Assembly (NCBI RefSeq): GCF_004346925.1 | Contig: NZ_CP031167.1 | Span: 2,996,001 to 3,060,000 of the forward strand | DNA from: Stenotrophomonas sp. ASS1 | GTDB lineage: Bacteria > Pseudomonadota > Gammaproteobacteria > Xanthomonadales > Xanthomonadaceae | Length of the DNA stretch: 64,000 nucleotides | Reading direction: 5' to 3' | Shown here: positions 16,590 to 27,337 of the stretch, one piece after another | Numbering within the stretch: the first letter of the stretch is position 1 | Layout of the letters: each line of letters starts with the position of its first letter | Notes under the pieces: model-generated | The model's input: only the letters and a program-made list of their open reading frames with translations | Databases searched by the model: none | What the model was told of the DNA's origin: nothing | Translations under genes and position numbers: made by a program

Positions 16590-18617
16590 ATGGTTGTCCA
16601 CCGCCGGCTGGCGCTCTGCGTCGGCCTTGCCTGTACCGCCCTGGCCTGGGCCAGCAGCGCTGCCCCGCCTGACCGCGAGGCGGCCCTGGCCGAGATCGGC
16701 CGCTACCGCGACCAGGCCCGTTGGCTGGATGCGCTCGGCGCGATCGAGCGCGCCAGCCAGCAGCAGCCCAACGACGACCTGCTGTTCAAGCTGCGCGTCC
16801 TGACCCTGGGCGACATCGGCAATGCCTGGCGCGCCTGGGAGCTGTACCAGCAGCGCCCGCAACTGTTCGACGCTGCTCAGAAGCAACGCATCGAAGGCGA
16901 CTACCTAGCCAAGCTGGTGGTCTGGAGCCTGGCCTACAGCAGCAGCGAAGACAGCCGGCTGGAAGAAGCCGAATCGACCCTGGCGCGCATGCAGCGCTAT
17001 CTGGGCAGCGAAGGCACCCCACCTGTGCAGGCGCCATTGCGCATCCGCATGGACCGGCTGATCCTGCTCAACCGGCTGGGCCGCCATGCGCAGGTGCGAG
17101 AGGAAGCCCGCGCACTGCAGGCTGAAGGCCATGCCCTGCCCGACTATGTTCTGCCTGCGGTCGGCGATTCGCTGATGGGCACGCTGCATCCGGAAGAAGC
17201 CATTCCGGTGCTGCAGGCGGCCGTCGCAGGCGATCCGACGCGCGACGCCTCGCATTCGGAACTGGCTTACGCCTACCTGGAAAGCGAGCAGCAGGAAAAG
17301 GCCGTCGACCTGCTGCAGGCGTGGCGCGACAAGGAACCTGCCTGGCGCTGGAGCAACGGCAAGTCGCCGTATCCAAACTGGTCGCGCTACGAAGCCGACC
17401 TCAACCTGGCGATGGTGCGCGCCTACAGCGGTGACCTGCCCACCGCGCAGCGCGATCTGGAATCGATGGTCGACATCGCACCGGGCAACGGCGGCCTGCA
17501 GAGCGCGCTGGGCAGCGTGTACATGATGCGCGGCTGGCCACGCAGGGCGCTGCAACGGCAACAGATGGCGCATGCGCTGGACCCGCGCGACATCGAGCCA
17601 CGGCTGGGCATGCAGGAAGCCTACGTCGCCCTGCAGCGCGATGACCTGGCGCGACCGCTGCACGACGATCTGGTCGCGCGCTACCCCACCCAGCCCGCCG
17701 TCGAACGCATGGACCAGGCCTGGCGCGCGCACCGCGGTTGGCAGCTGAAGGCATGGACCGACATCGGGCGCAGTTCCGGCGGTGGTGGCACCTCGCCACT
17801 GGGCAACGACGACCGCCGCTATGGCATGGAAGTCCAGACACCCGTACTCGACGATCGCTGGCGGCTGTTCGCCTTCGCTGACCGGCGCTCGGTCGATTTC
17901 CAGGACCAGCGCATCGACCCGCTGTGGCTGGGCGCGGGCGTGCGCTACCGATTCGGCCGTCTGGATGCGGAAGCTGCAGTGCTGCGCGCCAACGACCACA
18001 TCGGTGATACCGGCCTGCGCGTCGGCGTGGGCTGGCAGTTCAACGACCACTGGCATGCCGGACTGACCGCCGCACGCAATGATCCGGATGCATCAATGCA
18101 GGCGCGCGTGGCCGGCATCACTGCCGACAGCGTCAGCGCGCAGGTCGACTACCGGCGCAGCGAACGCACGCACTGGATGTTCGGCGCCAGCCGCTTCCGC
18201 TACGACGATGGCAACCATCGCGAACTGTTCAGCACCAGCGTCGAGCAGCGGCTGCTGACCCGCCCACGGTGGCTGATCGATGGCCTGGGCAGTGCCTACA
18301 CCAGTCGAGGCAGCCGCGATGATGCTCCCTACTTCAACCCGAAGCGTGATCGCATGGTCGAGATCGGCCTGCGCATCGACCAGCAGTTGTGGCGCCACTA
18401 CGAACGCCACTTCCGCCACCGGCTGACCGTCTCGCTGGGCGATTACTGGCAGGACGGCTTCGGCAGTGCACTGGTGCCGTCGGTGTCATACATGCACGAG
18501 TGGCAGCTGGGCCAGGGCCGCGTGTTCGAGTATGGCGTGCGCTGGTCGCGGCCGGTCTACGACGGCCATCGCGAACGCCATATCGGCTTCGAAGCCGCAC
18601 TGCGCTGGGGAGACTGA
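16590..18617 (+). CDS. pgaA: PgaA, outer-membrane exporter of poly-N-acetylglucosamine
   Basis: This 675-residue protein has a signal peptide (about 1-24, cut near SSA-AP), a helical TPR region (about 25-380) and a C-terminal region of alternating strands ending in a typical outer-membrane barrel (last residues ..FEAALRWGD). PgaA exports partly deacetylated poly-beta-1,6-GlcNAc and holds PgaB through its TPRs. It is shorter than E. coli PgaA (807), mostly in the TPR region. The first gene of pgaABCD, it starts after AGGGGG with a Clp box just upstream. Confidence 0.9.
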   Translation: MVVHRRLALCVGLACTALAWASSAAPPDREAALAEIGRYRDQARWLDALGAIERASQQQPNDDLLFKLRVLTLGDIGNAWRAWELYQQRPQLFDAAQKQRIEGDYLAKLVVWSLAYSSSEDSRLEEAESTLARMQRYLGSEGTPPVQAPLRIRMDRLILLNRLGRHAQVREEARALQAEGHALPDYVLPAVGDSLMGTLHPEEAIPVLQAAVAGDPTRDASHSELAYAYLESEQQEKAVDLLQAWRDKEPAWRWSNGKSPYPNWSRYEADLNLAMVRAYSGDLPTAQRDLESMVDIAPGNGGLQSALGSVYMMRGWPRRALQRQQMAHALDPRDIEPRLGMQEAYVALQRDDLARPLHDDLVARYPTQPAVERMDQAWRAHRGWQLKAWTDIGRSSGGGGTSPLGNDDRRYGMEVQTPVLDDRWRLFAFADRRSVDFQDQRIDPLWLGAGVRYRFGRLDAEAAVLRANDHIGDTGLRVGVGWQFNDHWHAGLTAARNDPDASMQARVAGITADSVSAQVDYRRSERTHWMFGASRFRYDDGNHRELFSTSVEQRLLTRPRWLIDGLGSAYTSRGSRDDAPYFNPKRDRMVEIGLRIDQQLWRHYERHFRHRLTVSLGDYWQDGFGSALVPSVSYMHEWQLGQGRVFEYGVRWSRPVYDGHRERHIGFEAALRWGD

Positions 18618-18618
18618 C

Positions 18619-20505
18619 ATGACCCGCATCCTGCGCCTGATCGTGCTCCTGCTGCTGTCGGCTGCGCCGCCGGCCTTCGCGCAGCAGGCCCTGCATCTCG
18701 ATGCGATCGACAACGGCCTGCTGATCCTCAGCTACCACGACATCCGCGATCAGGTCGCAGCCAAGGGGGATGCCGATACCTATGCGGTGAGCACGCAGAA
18801 CTTCGCCGCCCATCTGGACTGGCTGGGGGCACACGGTTACCACCCGGTGTCGCTGTCGCAGGTGATCGACGCCTCCCGGGGACGCGCCACGCTGCCACCG
18901 AAACCGGTGCTGCTGACCTTCGATGACGGCCTGCGCAGCGTCTACGACAAAGCCTTCCCGTTGCTGCAGGCTTACCGCTATCCGGCGCTGGTGGCGGTGA
19001 TCACCGACTACGTGGACATGGCACCTGGCCGCACCATCGACTATGGCTACCGGCCGTTCGGCCGCGACGACTTCATCACCTGGGCACAGCTGAAGCAGAT
19101 GCACGACAGCGGCCTGATCGAAGTGGCCAGCCATACCGACGACCTGCACCACGGGGTGCTCGCCAACCCACAGGGGAACTCCACCCCGGCTGTCGTGACC
19201 CGCGTTTACAACCCCGCCACGCGCAGCTATGAGAGCGAGGCGCAGTACGCGCAACGCCTGCGCGCCGATCTCTCGCGCAGCGTGCAGCGCATCGAGCAGC
19301 ATCTGGGCGTGCGCCCGCGCGCCATCGTCTGGCCATACGCGGCCTACAACCAGTTGAGCAACGACATCGCCGAGCAGCTGGGCATGCCGGTGTCCTTCGA
19401 TCTGGAGGGCCGCAGCACGCCGGTGGCCAGCGACCTGCATGGCCTGGCGCGCTTCCTGGTCAGCGACAACCCGACCGTGGAGGGGCTGGCCTACGAGCTG
19501 CGCCGCGACGTCGCGCTCGATGGCATCCGTGCCCTGCAGATCGACCTGGATGATGTCTACGATCCGGAGCCCGCACAGCAGGCGCGCAATCTGGATGCAC
19601 TGATCGAGCGGGTCAAGCGCATCGCACCGACGCACGTCTACCTGCAGGCGTTCGCCGATCCGGACGGCAACAACACCGCCGATGCACTGTACTTCCCCAA
19701 CCGCCACATGCCGATGCGCGCGGACCTGTTCAGTCGCGTCGCCTGGCAACTGAAATCGCGTGCGGGGGTGAAGGTCTACGCATGGCTGCCGGTACTCGGC
19801 TTCGAGCTGCCCGACCCGGTGCAGCGCAAGGCGCTGGCGATCCGCAACGGCGATGCCGATGGCATGTACCGGCTGGACTTCACCAATCCCCAGGCGCGCC
19901 AGGTCATGCTCGACCTCTACGAGGATCTGGCGGTCAACTCCTACTTCGAGGGCCTGCTGTTCCATGACGATGGGTATCTGCGCGATACCGAGCTGCCCAC
20001 GCTGGCACCCGGCGATGGGGGCAGCGCACGCACGCAGGCGTTGATCGACTTCACCCTGGCGCTGCGCAACAGCGCGCAGCGCTGGCGGCCGAAGCTGGCC
20101 ACGGTGCGCAACCTGTACGCGGAGCCGGTGCTGCGCCCGCAGAGCGAAGCCTGGTTCGCGCAGCGCCTGGACCTGTTCAACAAGGCCTACGACCAGACCG
20201 CACTGATGGCGATGCCGTGGATGGAAGGCAGCAAGCATCCGGAGCGCTGGCTCGACCAGTTGCTGGCCGCGGTGCGTGCACATGACCCACAGCTGCAGCA
20301 CACCCTGTTCGAACTGCAGACCGTCGATTGGCGCAGCGGGCAACCGATTCCCGCCGAGCGACTGCGCGCGCAGATCCGCCAGCTGCAGGCGCAGGGCGTG
20401 CACCACTTCGCCTGGTACCCGGACGACTTCATCGCCGACCAGCCCTCCACCCGCGATGCCCGCGCGGCAATGTCCGCCGGCAACTTCCCGTACCCGGAGA
20501 AGTGA
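18619..20505 (+). CDS. pgaB: PgaB, poly-beta-1,6-GlcNAc N-deacetylase
   Basis: This 628-residue periplasmic enzyme deacetylates PNAG before export. The N-terminal NodB domain shows SYHDI (about residue 37), LTFDDG (about 99-104) and SHTDDLHHG (about 172-180), the metal and catalytic residues of the PgaB/IcaB class. The C-terminal half (from about 300) is a glycoside-hydrolase-like barrel that binds and cleaves the polymer. The signal peptide ends AFAQQ without a lipobox cysteine, so unlike E. coli PgaB it is probably soluble. The start at 18619 follows the pgaA stop by one base. Confidence 0.92.
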   Translation: MTRILRLIVLLLLSAAPPAFAQQALHLDAIDNGLLILSYHDIRDQVAAKGDADTYAVSTQNFAAHLDWLGAHGYHPVSLSQVIDASRGRATLPPKPVLLTFDDGLRSVYDKAFPLLQAYRYPALVAVITDYVDMAPGRTIDYGYRPFGRDDFITWAQLKQMHDSGLIEVASHTDDLHHGVLANPQGNSTPAVVTRVYNPATRSYESEAQYAQRLRADLSRSVQRIEQHLGVRPRAIVWPYAAYNQLSNDIAEQLGMPVSFDLEGRSTPVASDLHGLARFLVSDNPTVEGLAYELRRDVALDGIRALQIDLDDVYDPEPAQQARNLDALIERVKRIAPTHVYLQAFADPDGNNTADALYFPNRHMPMRADLFSRVAWQLKSRAGVKVYAWLPVLGFELPDPVQRKALAIRNGDADGMYRLDFTNPQARQVMLDLYEDLAVNSYFEGLLFHDDGYLRDTELPTLAPGDGGSARTQALIDFTLALRNSAQRWRPKLATVRNLYAEPVLRPQSEAWFAQRLDLFNKAYDQTALMAMPWMEGSKHPERWLDQLLAAVRAHDPQLQHTLFELQTVDWRSGQPIPAERLRAQIRQLQAQGVHHFAWYPDDFIADQPSTRDARAAMSAGNFPYPEK

Positions 20506-20506
20506 C

Positions 20507-21763
20507 ATGGACATGCATCCGTTGCTGCAGGTCCTGTTCCAGTTCGCCTTCTACTACCCGATGGTGATGGCATTCTTCTGGATGTCGGGCGGCCTGTATT
20601 ACTACTTCCGGCGCGAACGCCATTCGCGCCCACGCAACGACCCGCCGCTGATGGTCGATCCACCGTTCGCGAGCCTGCTGATTCCCTGCCACAACGAGTC
20701 GGCAAACCTCGACGATACACTCGGCGCGGCGCTGGCACAGCGCTACCCGGCCGACTATGAGGTGATCGCCATCGACGACGGCAGCAGCGACGACACGGGT
20801 GCGCGGCTGGACGCCCTGGCGGCAAAGCACCCACGGCTGCGCGTGCTGCACCTGGACCGCAACCTCGGCAAGGCCAATGCGCTGCGCATGGGGGCGCTCG
20901 CCGCACGCTCGGAATACCTGGTGTGCATCGACGGCGACGCGATGCTGGAAGAACACGCGCTGCACTGGATGATCTGGCACCTGGTCAGCGGCAACCGGGT
21001 CGGCGCGGTCACCGGCAACCCGCGCATCCGCAACCGCTCCACCCTGCTCGGACGCCTGCAGGTGGCCGAATTCTCCTCGATCATCGGCATGATCAAGCGC
21101 GCGCAGCGGGTGTACGGGCGCATCTTCACCATCTCCGGCGTGATCGCCGGCTTCCGCCGCACCGCCCTGCACCAGGTCGGCTGGTGGTCCGATGACATGG
21201 TGACCGAAGACATCGACATCAGCTGGCGCCTGCAGCGCGCGCACTGGGACATCCGCTACGAACCCAACGCACTATGCTTCATCCTGATGCCGGAAACCCT
21301 GAAGGGGCTGTGGCGGCAGCGGCTGCGCTGGGCCCAGGGCGGCGTGGAGGTGATGCTGCGCCACGCCCGCTCGCTGCTGCACTGGAAGGAGCGGCGCATG
21401 TGGGGCGTACTGCTGGAGTACGTGCTCAGCGTGATCTGGGCTTACACCATGTTGTTCATCGTGGTGCTGTGGGCGCTGGGCAAGTTCATCGAACTGCCCC
21501 CGCAACTGCATATCGCCAGCCTGCTGCCGGAGTGGCATGGCGTGATCCTGGCCCTGGTCTGCCTGCTGCAGTTCGCCAGCAGCCTGATCATCGACCGTCG
21601 TTACGAAACACAGATTGGACGCAACTACTTCTGGGTCATCTGGTACCCGATGGCGTACTGGTTGATCAGCCTTTCCACCACCCTGGTGGCGTTGCCGAAA
21701 ACCCTGCTGCGCCGTCGCAGCAAGCGCGCCACCTGGACCAGTCCCGATCGGGGGATCCGATGA
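20507..21763 (+). CDS. pgaC: PgaC, poly-beta-1,6-GlcNAc synthase
   Basis: This 418-residue inner-membrane GT2 synthase polymerises UDP-GlcNAc. The motifs run in order: DDGSSDDT, IDGDAML, TEDIDIS and QRLRWAQGG (the QxxRW motif). There is one N-terminal membrane hairpin and a cluster of C-terminal helices. PgaC needs PgaD and, in E. coli, is switched on when cyclic di-GMP binds the pair. It lies one base after the pgaB stop and overlaps pgaD by four bases. Confidence 0.95.
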   Translation: MDMHPLLQVLFQFAFYYPMVMAFFWMSGGLYYYFRRERHSRPRNDPPLMVDPPFASLLIPCHNESANLDDTLGAALAQRYPADYEVIAIDDGSSDDTGARLDALAAKHPRLRVLHLDRNLGKANALRMGALAARSEYLVCIDGDAMLEEHALHWMIWHLVSGNRVGAVTGNPRIRNRSTLLGRLQVAEFSSIIGMIKRAQRVYGRIFTISGVIAGFRRTALHQVGWWSDDMVTEDIDISWRLQRAHWDIRYEPNALCFILMPETLKGLWRQRLRWAQGGVEVMLRHARSLLHWKERRMWGVLLEYVLSVIWAYTMLFIVVLWALGKFIELPPQLHIASLLPEWHGVILALVCLLQFASSLIIDRRYETQIGRNYFWVIWYPMAYWLISLSTTLVALPKTLLRRRSKRATWTSPDRGIR

Positions 21764-22230
21764 ACGCACAACGCCCGTCCAACCGCTTCGACTCGCGGAT
21801 GATCCGCAAGCCGCATCGCCAACCACGCTTCCAGCGCACCGCCTGGGGCTTCGTAACCCTCGCGTTCTGGGGGTTCTACTTCTACCTGTGGGCCCCACTG
21901 GTCACCCTGGTGTCGTGGCTGGTCGGCGGCCAGCTGGCCTGGCAGCAGCTGTACGAACGGCAAAGCCAGTTCGACCCCTATGTGCTGGTGGCGTTGCCGC
22001 TGATGCTGCTGTGCGCCAGCGTACTGCTGATCGGCTGGGCCGAGTACAACCGCGCGCGCTTCCGCGGCCACGACCGGCGCCTGCGGCGGCCGCTGGCCAG
22101 CCTTAACGAAGTGGCCGCCGACCTGGGGGCCAGCACCGGGCTGGCCGAGCGCCTGCTGGGCTGCAAGGCCGCCACGCTGCACATGGACGATCATGCGCGG
22201 CCGATCGGCATCCGCCGCGAGGTGGTGTAA
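21760..22230 (+). CDS. pgaD: PgaD, accessory subunit of PNAG synthase
   Basis: This 156-residue protein has two membrane segments (about 27-50 and 75-95) and a cytoplasmic C-terminus, the PgaD plan. It binds PgaC and forms the cyclic di-GMP-dependent synthase. The family is poorly conserved in sequence. Topology, size and its position overlapping the pgaC stop support the call. The operon ends here in a SMAG cluster facing proA. Confidence 0.87.
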   Translation: MNAQRPSNRFDSRMIRKPHRQPRFQRTAWGFVTLAFWGFYFYLWAPLVTLVSWLVGGQLAWQQLYERQSQFDPYVLVALPLMLLCASVLLIGWAEYNRARFRGHDRRLRRPLASLNEVAADLGASTGLAERLLGCKAATLHMDDHARPIGIRREVV

Positions 22231-22243
22231 CTCGATTGCCCTG

Positions 22244-22371
22244 GGTGCCGACCCTGGTCGGCACTTGCTTTGGTAGATGCCGACCTTGGTCGGCGTTCTC
22301 TCTGGTGGGTGCCGACCTTGGTCGGCACCGCGGTCTACCGCGAAGAGCATCCACGCATGGCGTGGATCTAC
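22244..22371. repeat. Cluster of four SMAG stems between pgaD and proA
   Basis: Three stems of the GTGCCGACC/GGTCGGCAC type follow each other (about 22244-22263, 22271-22294 with GTAG at 22273, and 22308-22337 ending in CTAC). A fourth, GCATCCACG/CGTGGAT, ends with CTAC at 22368-22371. The last CTAC on the plus strand is the GTAG of the minus strand and contains the proA stop codon TAG. Confidence 0.85.
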
Positions 22372-23615
22372 GTGCGGGTCTGCCCTTCACCGCGCACGAC
22401 AAATCGTTCGACGGTGAGTGCCTCCAGCCCCATCGGGCCATACGCGTGCAGGCGCGTGGTGGAGATGCCGATCTCGCTGCCCAGGCCCAGCTGGCCGCCG
22501 TCGGAGAAACGCGAGGACGCATTGACCATCACCACCGCCGAGCGCAGTGCGTTGATGAAGCGCTCGGCATGGCCGGCGTCTTCGGTGGCGATCACTTCAG
22601 TATGGTCGGAGGTGTAGGCACGGATGTGCGCAATGGCAGCGTCGAGATCGTCAACCACGCGCACCGCCAGCACCAGATCGAGGAACTCGGCGGCATAGTC
22701 GTCTTCAGTGGCCAACATGCTGCCCGGCAGCAGCGGCTGCGCCAGTGGATCGGCGCGCAGCTGCACGCCGCGCTCGCCGAGCGCCTGCGCCACGCGCGGC
22801 AGGAACGCTTCGGCCACCTCGCGGTGCACCAGCAGCGTTTCCAGCGAGTTGCAGGCTGCAGGGCGGCTGCACTTGCCATCCACCAGCAGGTCAATGGCCT
22901 TGCCGAGGTCGGCGCTGGCATCCACGAACAGATGGCACACGCCCTTGTAATGCTTGATCACCGGCACCCGCGCATGCTCGGCGACGAAGCGGATCAGGCC
23001 TTCGCCGCCACGCGGAATGGCCAGGTCGATCAGCTCATGCAACTGCAGCAGTTCCAGCATCGCTTCGCGGCGCAGGTCGGTCAGCACGGTCACCGCAGCC
23101 GGCGGGACGCCGTTGGCCTTCAATGCGCCGGACAGCGCCTGGGCGATGGCGGTGTTGGAGTGGATCGCCTCGGAACCACCGCGCAGGATCACGCCATTGC
23201 CGGCCTTCAAGCACAGGGCGGCCGCTTCGGCGGTCACGTTCGGGCGCGCCTCGTAGATCATCGCGATCACCCCCAGCGGAACGCGCACCTTCTGCACCCG
23301 GATGCCGTTTGGACGCACATCGTCGCGGGTGACCTGGCCGACCGGATCGGGCAGCGCAGCGACCTCACGCACGGCTTCGGCCATCGCGAACAGGCGTGCC
23401 GGATCCAGCGCTAGGCGGTCGAGCATGGCACTGCCAACGCCCTTGTCGCGCGCGGCGGCGAGGTCACGCGCATTGCCGGCCAGGATCAGCCCGGCATTCA
23501 CTTCCAGTGCCTGGGCCATTGCCAGCAGCAGCGTGCGGCGCGCCACACTGTCGAGGCCGGCAACGATCTGGGCCGCGTCACGGCAGGCACGCGCCTGCGC
23601 TTCGATTTCGCTCAT
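22368..23615 (-). CDS. proA: ProA, gamma-glutamyl phosphate reductase
   Basis: ProA is the second step of proline synthesis, reducing gamma-glutamyl phosphate with NADPH. The 415-residue protein shows the aldehyde-dehydrogenase-like fold with the catalytic cysteine in [11 protein letters not shown] and the [15 protein letters not shown] region. The start at 23615 (MSEIEAQ) has AAGGA seven bases upstream. A longer start at 23639 overlaps the proB stop (ATGA) and cannot be excluded. The stop codon lies in a SMAG GTAG. Confidence 0.95.
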   Translation of the reverse strand: MSEIEAQARACRDAAQIVAGLDSVARRTLLLAMAQALEVNAGLILAGNARDLAAARDKGVGSAMLDRLALDPARLFAMAEAVREVAALPDPVGQVTRDDVRPNGIRVQKVRVPLGVIAMIYEARPNVTAEAAALCLKAGNGVILRGGSEAIHSNTAIAQALSGALKANGVPPAAVTVLTDLRREAMLELLQLHELIDLAIPRGGEGLIRFVAEHARVPVIKHYKGVCHLFVDASADLGKAIDLLVDGKCSRPAACNSLETLLVHREVAEAFLPRVAQALGERGVQLRADPLAQPLLPGSMLATEDDYAAEFLDLVLAVRVVDDLDAAIAHIRAYTSDHTEVIATEDAGHAERFINALRSAVVMVNASSRFSDGGQLGLGSEIGISTTRLHAYGPMGLEALTVERFVVRGEGQTRT

Positions 23616-23635
23616 CGGGGTGTCCTTCAAACCGG

Positions 23636-24793
23636 TCATGGCAGCACCAGATCGTCGCGATGGACGACACTGCCACCGTAGTTGTAGCCCAGCACGGCCT
23701 CGATGTCGCGCGAATGGCGACCGGCGATCCGGCGCACATCATCGGCGGCGTACTGGCTGACACCGCGGGCGATGCAGACACGGCCCTGTGGTGCATTCCA
23801 GCACACCTGCACCATATCGCCACGCCGGAACGCGCCCTCCGCACCGGTGATGCCACCGGGCAGCAGCGAGGCGCCCTTCTCGCGCATGGCCTGTGCCGCA
23901 CCGGCATCGATCACGATCGCGCCTTCGGTCAGCGGTGCATGCCGCAGCCAGTGCTTGCGGGCCGCCTCGCGGCTGCGCGCGGCGTGGATGCGGGTGCCGA
24001 ACAGGCGGTCCTGCGCCAGTGCACGCACCACGTCGCTGCTGCGGCCGTTGAAAAGGTAGGTCTCGATGCCGAGACGACCCGCCTTGGCCGCCGCCTCAAG
24101 CTTGGTCCGCATGCCGCCGGTACCGGCGCGCGACCCTGCGCCGCCGGCCATCGCCAGCACCTCGTCACTCAGTTCCGGCACGTCGTGCAGTGGCCGCGCA
24201 TCGGCCACGGTGCGCGGGTCCGCGCTGTACAGGCCGTCGATGTCGGTGGCAATGAACAGTGCATCGGCATCGACCAGCGCGGCCACGGTGGCGGCCAGGT
24301 TGTCGTTGTCGCCGAGCTTGAGTTCGTCCACCGACACGGTGTCGTTCTCGTTGACCACCGGCAACGCGCCCAGCCGCAGCAACTCATTGAGCGTGGCGCG
24401 TGCGTTGAGGTAGCGGCGGCGGTTGCGCAGGTCGTCGTGGGTCAGCAGCACCTGCGCCACGGGGCGCTCGAAGAAGCGCTGCCAGAGCCCGATCAGCTGG
24501 GCCTGACCGAGCGCGGCCAAGGCCTGCCGCGCCGCCATCGCCGCACCGGGTTCATCGGCCCGCGGCAGGATCGCGCGCCCCGCCGCAACCGCACCGGAGG
24601 AGACGATCACCACCTCACGCCCGGCCAGGACGTTGGCGGAAACAAACTGGGCCAGGCCCAGCGCGTGGCGAGGTGACAGGCCGCCGCCATCGGCAGCCAG
24701 CAGGCTGCTGCCGACTTTCAGCACCGCACGCCGCCACGGCGGCAGCGCTTGTTCGGGGAACGGCGAGGCGACGTGGGCAGCGTGCTGGATCAT
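23636..24793 (-). CDS. proB: ProB, glutamate 5-kinase
   Basis: This 385-residue enzyme phosphorylates glutamate at the start of proline synthesis. The amino-acid-kinase domain begins at [10 protein letters not shown] (about 25), with NENDTVS and [12 protein letters not shown] motifs, and is followed by a C-terminal PUA domain (about residues 285-365). It is coupled to proA and lies 11 bp after the small YciI-like gene. Arginine and proline both derive from glutamate, which may explain their joint transcription. Confidence 0.95.
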   Translation of the reverse strand: MIQHAAHVASPFPEQALPPWRRAVLKVGSSLLAADGGGLSPRHALGLAQFVSANVLAGREVVIVSSGAVAAGRAILPRADEPGAAMAARQALAALGQAQLIGLWQRFFERPVAQVLLTHDDLRNRRRYLNARATLNELLRLGALPVVNENDTVSVDELKLGDNDNLAATVAALVDADALFIATDIDGLYSADPRTVADARPLHDVPELSDEVLAMAGGAGSRAGTGGMRTKLEAAAKAGRLGIETYLFNGRSSDVVRALAQDRLFGTRIHAARSREAARKHWLRHAPLTEGAIVIDAGAAQAMREKGASLLPGGITGAEGAFRRGDMVQVCWNAPQGRVCIARGVSQYAADDVRRIAGRHSRDIEAVLGYNYGGSVVHRDDLVLP

Positions 24794-24804
24794 CGGTCAG
24801 GCTC

Positions 24805-25068
24805 TCAGCGGGTGTTCCATTCGTGCACGGTCAGCGCGGAGGCCTGCATCGTCACCAGCGGATCGGTGGCGACGATGGCCTGCGCCTGCGCCAGGCTGTC
24901 CACGTTGCACAGCACATAGGCGCCACCGCTGCCATCGGCAAAGCCGCCGGTCAGCTGCAGCTTGCCCTGTGCCTGCAACGCATCGAGAAAGTCACGGTGC
25001 GGCTGCACGGCGGCGGCGTTGAAATCGGGCCGGCGCATGGCCAGCACCAGGTAGACGGTGCCGGCCAT
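24805..25068 (-). CDS. YciI-family protein
   Basis: This 87-residue protein has the ferredoxin-like YciI fold pattern: [15 protein letters not shown] strand, PHRDFLDAL helix, GGFADGSGGAYVL strands and the final AxxIVATDPL..VxEW. Family members are small dimers with a conserved His (His24 here) and Asp, often of unknown activity. Its ATG overlaps the argH stop by one base, so it is part of the arg-pro operon. Its role there is unknown. Confidence 0.8.
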   Translation of the reverse strand: MAGTVYLVLAMRRPDFNAAAVQPHRDFLDALQAQGKLQLTGGFADGSGGAYVLCNVDSLAQAQAIVATDPLVTMQASALTVHEWNTR

Positions 25069-26363
25069 CAGGACAGCGCCTGCCAGCGCGCGTGCAGTTC
25101 GTCCAGGCGCAGGTCGGCGGCCGAACCCGGCGATACGCGTGCGGCCAGGCTGCCTTCCGGGGTACGCCCCTGCCCTGCGCTGTCGGCACCGGCGGCAGCA
25201 GCCTTGTAGGCCTCGCGGAACGGCACACCGGCCACGGCCGCTTCCACCGCCACATCGGTGGCGTACATGCCCGAGTCGATTGCCGCGCGAACCTTGTCGT
25301 CGCGCCATTCCAGGTTGGCCAGCAGCGCCGGCAGCAGTTCCAGCGCCGACAAGCCGCGACCGAAGCCGTGGAAGATGGCGCCCTTGGACGACTGCAGGTC
25401 GCGGTGATAGCCCGACGGCAGCGACAGCAGCTGCTCGATCTCGGTACGCGCGGCGGCGACGCTGGCGTGGGTCGCGCGCATCAGCTCGATCACGTCCGGA
25501 TTGCGCTTGTTGGGCATGATCGAACTGCCGGTGGTGTACTGCGCCGGCAGCGCGACGAAGCCGAACTCGGCGCTGGTGAACAGCGACAGGTCCCAGGCAA
25601 TGCGGCGCAGGTCCAGCGTGGCGCCGCCCAGCGCTTCCAGCGCGGCCAGTTCGAACTTGCCGCGCGACAGCTGCGCGTAGATCGGCGAGATCTGCATGCG
25701 GGCGAAACCGAGCGCGGCCGTGGTGTGCTCACGGTCCAGCGGCAGGTTCACACCGTAGCCGGCAGCCGTGCCAAGCGGATTGGCGTCGACCAGCGCATGG
25801 GTGTCGCGCGCGCGGATGGCGTTGTCGATGAAGGCCTCGGCCCAGCCGGCCCACCACATGCCGGCCGAGGACACCACGGCACGCTGGATGTGGGTGTAGC
25901 CGGGGATCGGCAGATCCTTCTCGGCCTGCGCACGGTCCAGCGCGACCTTGGCAACCTCGGCGCTGAGCTGGGCCACACGCTGCAGCTTCTCCTTCAGCCA
26001 GAGGCGGGTGGCGACCAGGATCTGGTCATTGCGGCTGCGGCCGGTGTGGATCTTGCGGCCGGCATCGCCGAGGCGTTCGGTCAGGCGCGCTTCGATCGCC
26101 GAGTGACCATCTTCGTATTGCGTGTCCAGCACGAAGCGGCCTTCACGGAAGTCCTGCGCCAGCACGTCGAGCTCGCGCAGCAGGCCCGCCAGCTCATCGG
26201 CGCTGAGGATGCCGATGTGCTGCAGGCCCTGTGCATGCGCGGCGCTGGCGGCGATGTCGTGCAGGAAGAATTCGCGATCGAGGATCACGTCATCGCCGGC
26301 GAGGAAGGTCTGGATCTGGGCGTCGACGGCGACGCCGGGCTTCTGCCAAAGAAGGTCTGCCAT
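25068..26363 (-). CDS. argH: ArgH, argininosuccinate lyase
   Basis: ArgH splits argininosuccinate to arginine and fumarate, the last step of the pathway. The 431-residue protein has the superfamily signature [11 protein letters not shown] and the TGRSRND motif. The start at 26363 ([10 protein letters not shown]) is chosen because upstream in-frame sequence runs back into argC. It follows argC after 20 bp. Length is slightly shorter than E. coli ArgH (457). Confidence 0.95.
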   Translation of the reverse strand: MADLLWQKPGVAVDAQIQTFLAGDDVILDREFFLHDIAASAAHAQGLQHIGILSADELAGLLRELDVLAQDFREGRFVLDTQYEDGHSAIEARLTERLGDAGRKIHTGRSRNDQILVATRLWLKEKLQRVAQLSAEVAKVALDRAQAEKDLPIPGYTHIQRAVVSSAGMWWAGWAEAFIDNAIRARDTHALVDANPLGTAAGYGVNLPLDREHTTAALGFARMQISPIYAQLSRGKFELAALEALGGATLDLRRIAWDLSLFTSAEFGFVALPAQYTTGSSIMPNKRNPDVIELMRATHASVAAARTEIEQLLSLPSGYHRDLQSSKGAIFHGFGRGLSALELLPALLANLEWRDDKVRAAIDSGMYATDVAVEAAVAGVPFREAYKAAAAGADSAGQGRTPEGSLAARVSPGSAADLRLDELHARWQALS

Positions 26364-26383
26364 GGGGGCTCCGGAATACGTGT

Positions 26384-27337
26384 TCAGTGCGGGATCGACG
26401 TCAGTTCGTCGATGCCCAGCGCGAGGTTGAGGTTCTGCATGGCCTGGGTGGCCGCGCCCTTCAGCAGGTTGTCCAGGGTCGCCACCACCACCACCCGCTT
26501 GCCGCCCGGGGCCAGGGTGAAGCCACCGACCTGCGCACCGTGGCGGCCGGCGATGTGGCTGACCCACGGCGCTTCATCCACTACCTCGATCAGCGGTTCG
26601 CCCGCATAGGCCTGCTGGAAGCGCTCGACGATCTGTTCGCGGGTCTGCACGCGGTTCAGCCACAGGTTGGCGGTGAGCGTGATGCCCCGGAAATGCGGCG
26701 CGACATGCGGCATGAATTCAACCGCAACGCCCAGCTGGACCGACACTTCACGCTCGTGCACGTGGTTGGTCAGCGCATACGGCATCAGGTTGTCGGCGAG
26801 CAGTTCGACGTTGTTCTTGTCCGACGGCGTGGTGCCGGCGCCGGAATAGCCGGACACACCGAAGCACTGCGGCGGGCCGGCCAGCAGGTCCAGCAGCGGA
26901 TGCACCGCCAGCTGCATCGCCGTGGCATAGCAGCCCGGGTTGCTGATGTGCTTCTGGCCGTTGTAGCGGCCTCGGGTCAGCTCCGGCAGGCCGTAGTACC
27001 AGCTGTTGTCGAAGCGGTAGTCGGCCGACAGGTCGACGATGACGGTGTCCGGCTTCGCCGCTTCCAGTGCGGCCACGAACGGTGCGGCCAGGCCGTTGGG
27101 CAGGGCCAGGATCACCGCGTCCACGCCCTTGGCGGCCACCGCGTCGGCGTCCAGGTTCTCGTACTGCAGCTCGCCCTGGAATTCCGGATGGTGGTCGGAC
27201 AGGCGCTGCCCGGCGCGTTCGCGCGAGGACACGAAGGCCAGCTTCAGCCGCGGATGTGCGGCCACCAGCTTGATCAGCTCGGCACCGGTATGGCCACGGG
27301 CGCCGACGATGCCCAGGGTGAAAGTCGAATCGTTCAT
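26384..27337 (-). CDS. argC: ArgC, N-acetyl-gamma-glutamyl-phosphate reductase
   Basis: This 317-residue NADPH-dependent reductase makes N-acetylglutamate semialdehyde. An N-terminal [13 protein letters not shown] dinucleotide motif and the catalytic Cys136 in SNPGCYAT are clear. The start MNDSTFTL at 27337 overlaps the stop of the upstream acetyltransferase gene by four bases. It acts between the NAGS/kinase fusion and the transaminase ArgD, which is not in this window. Confidence 0.95.
   Translation of the reverse strand: MNDSTFTLGIVGARGHTGAELIKLVAAHPRLKLAFVSSRERAGQRLSDHHPEFQGELQYENLDADAVAAKGVDAVILALPNGLAAPFVAALEAAKPDTVIVDLSADYRFDNSWYYGLPELTRGRYNGQKHISNPGCYATAMQLAVHPLLDLLAGPPQCFGVSGYSGAGTTPSDKNNVELLADNLMPYALTNHVHEREVSVQLGVAVEFMPHVAPHFRGITLTANLWLNRVQTREQIVERFQQAYAGEPLIEVVDEAPWVSHIAGRHGAQVGGFTLAPGGKRVVVVATLDNLLKGAATQAMQNLNLALGIDELTSIPH

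Noticed and set aside
18334-20514. A 726-codon minus-strand frame opposite pgaB
   Set aside because: PgaB has the NodB motifs on the plus strand. The antisense product has no recognisable domain.
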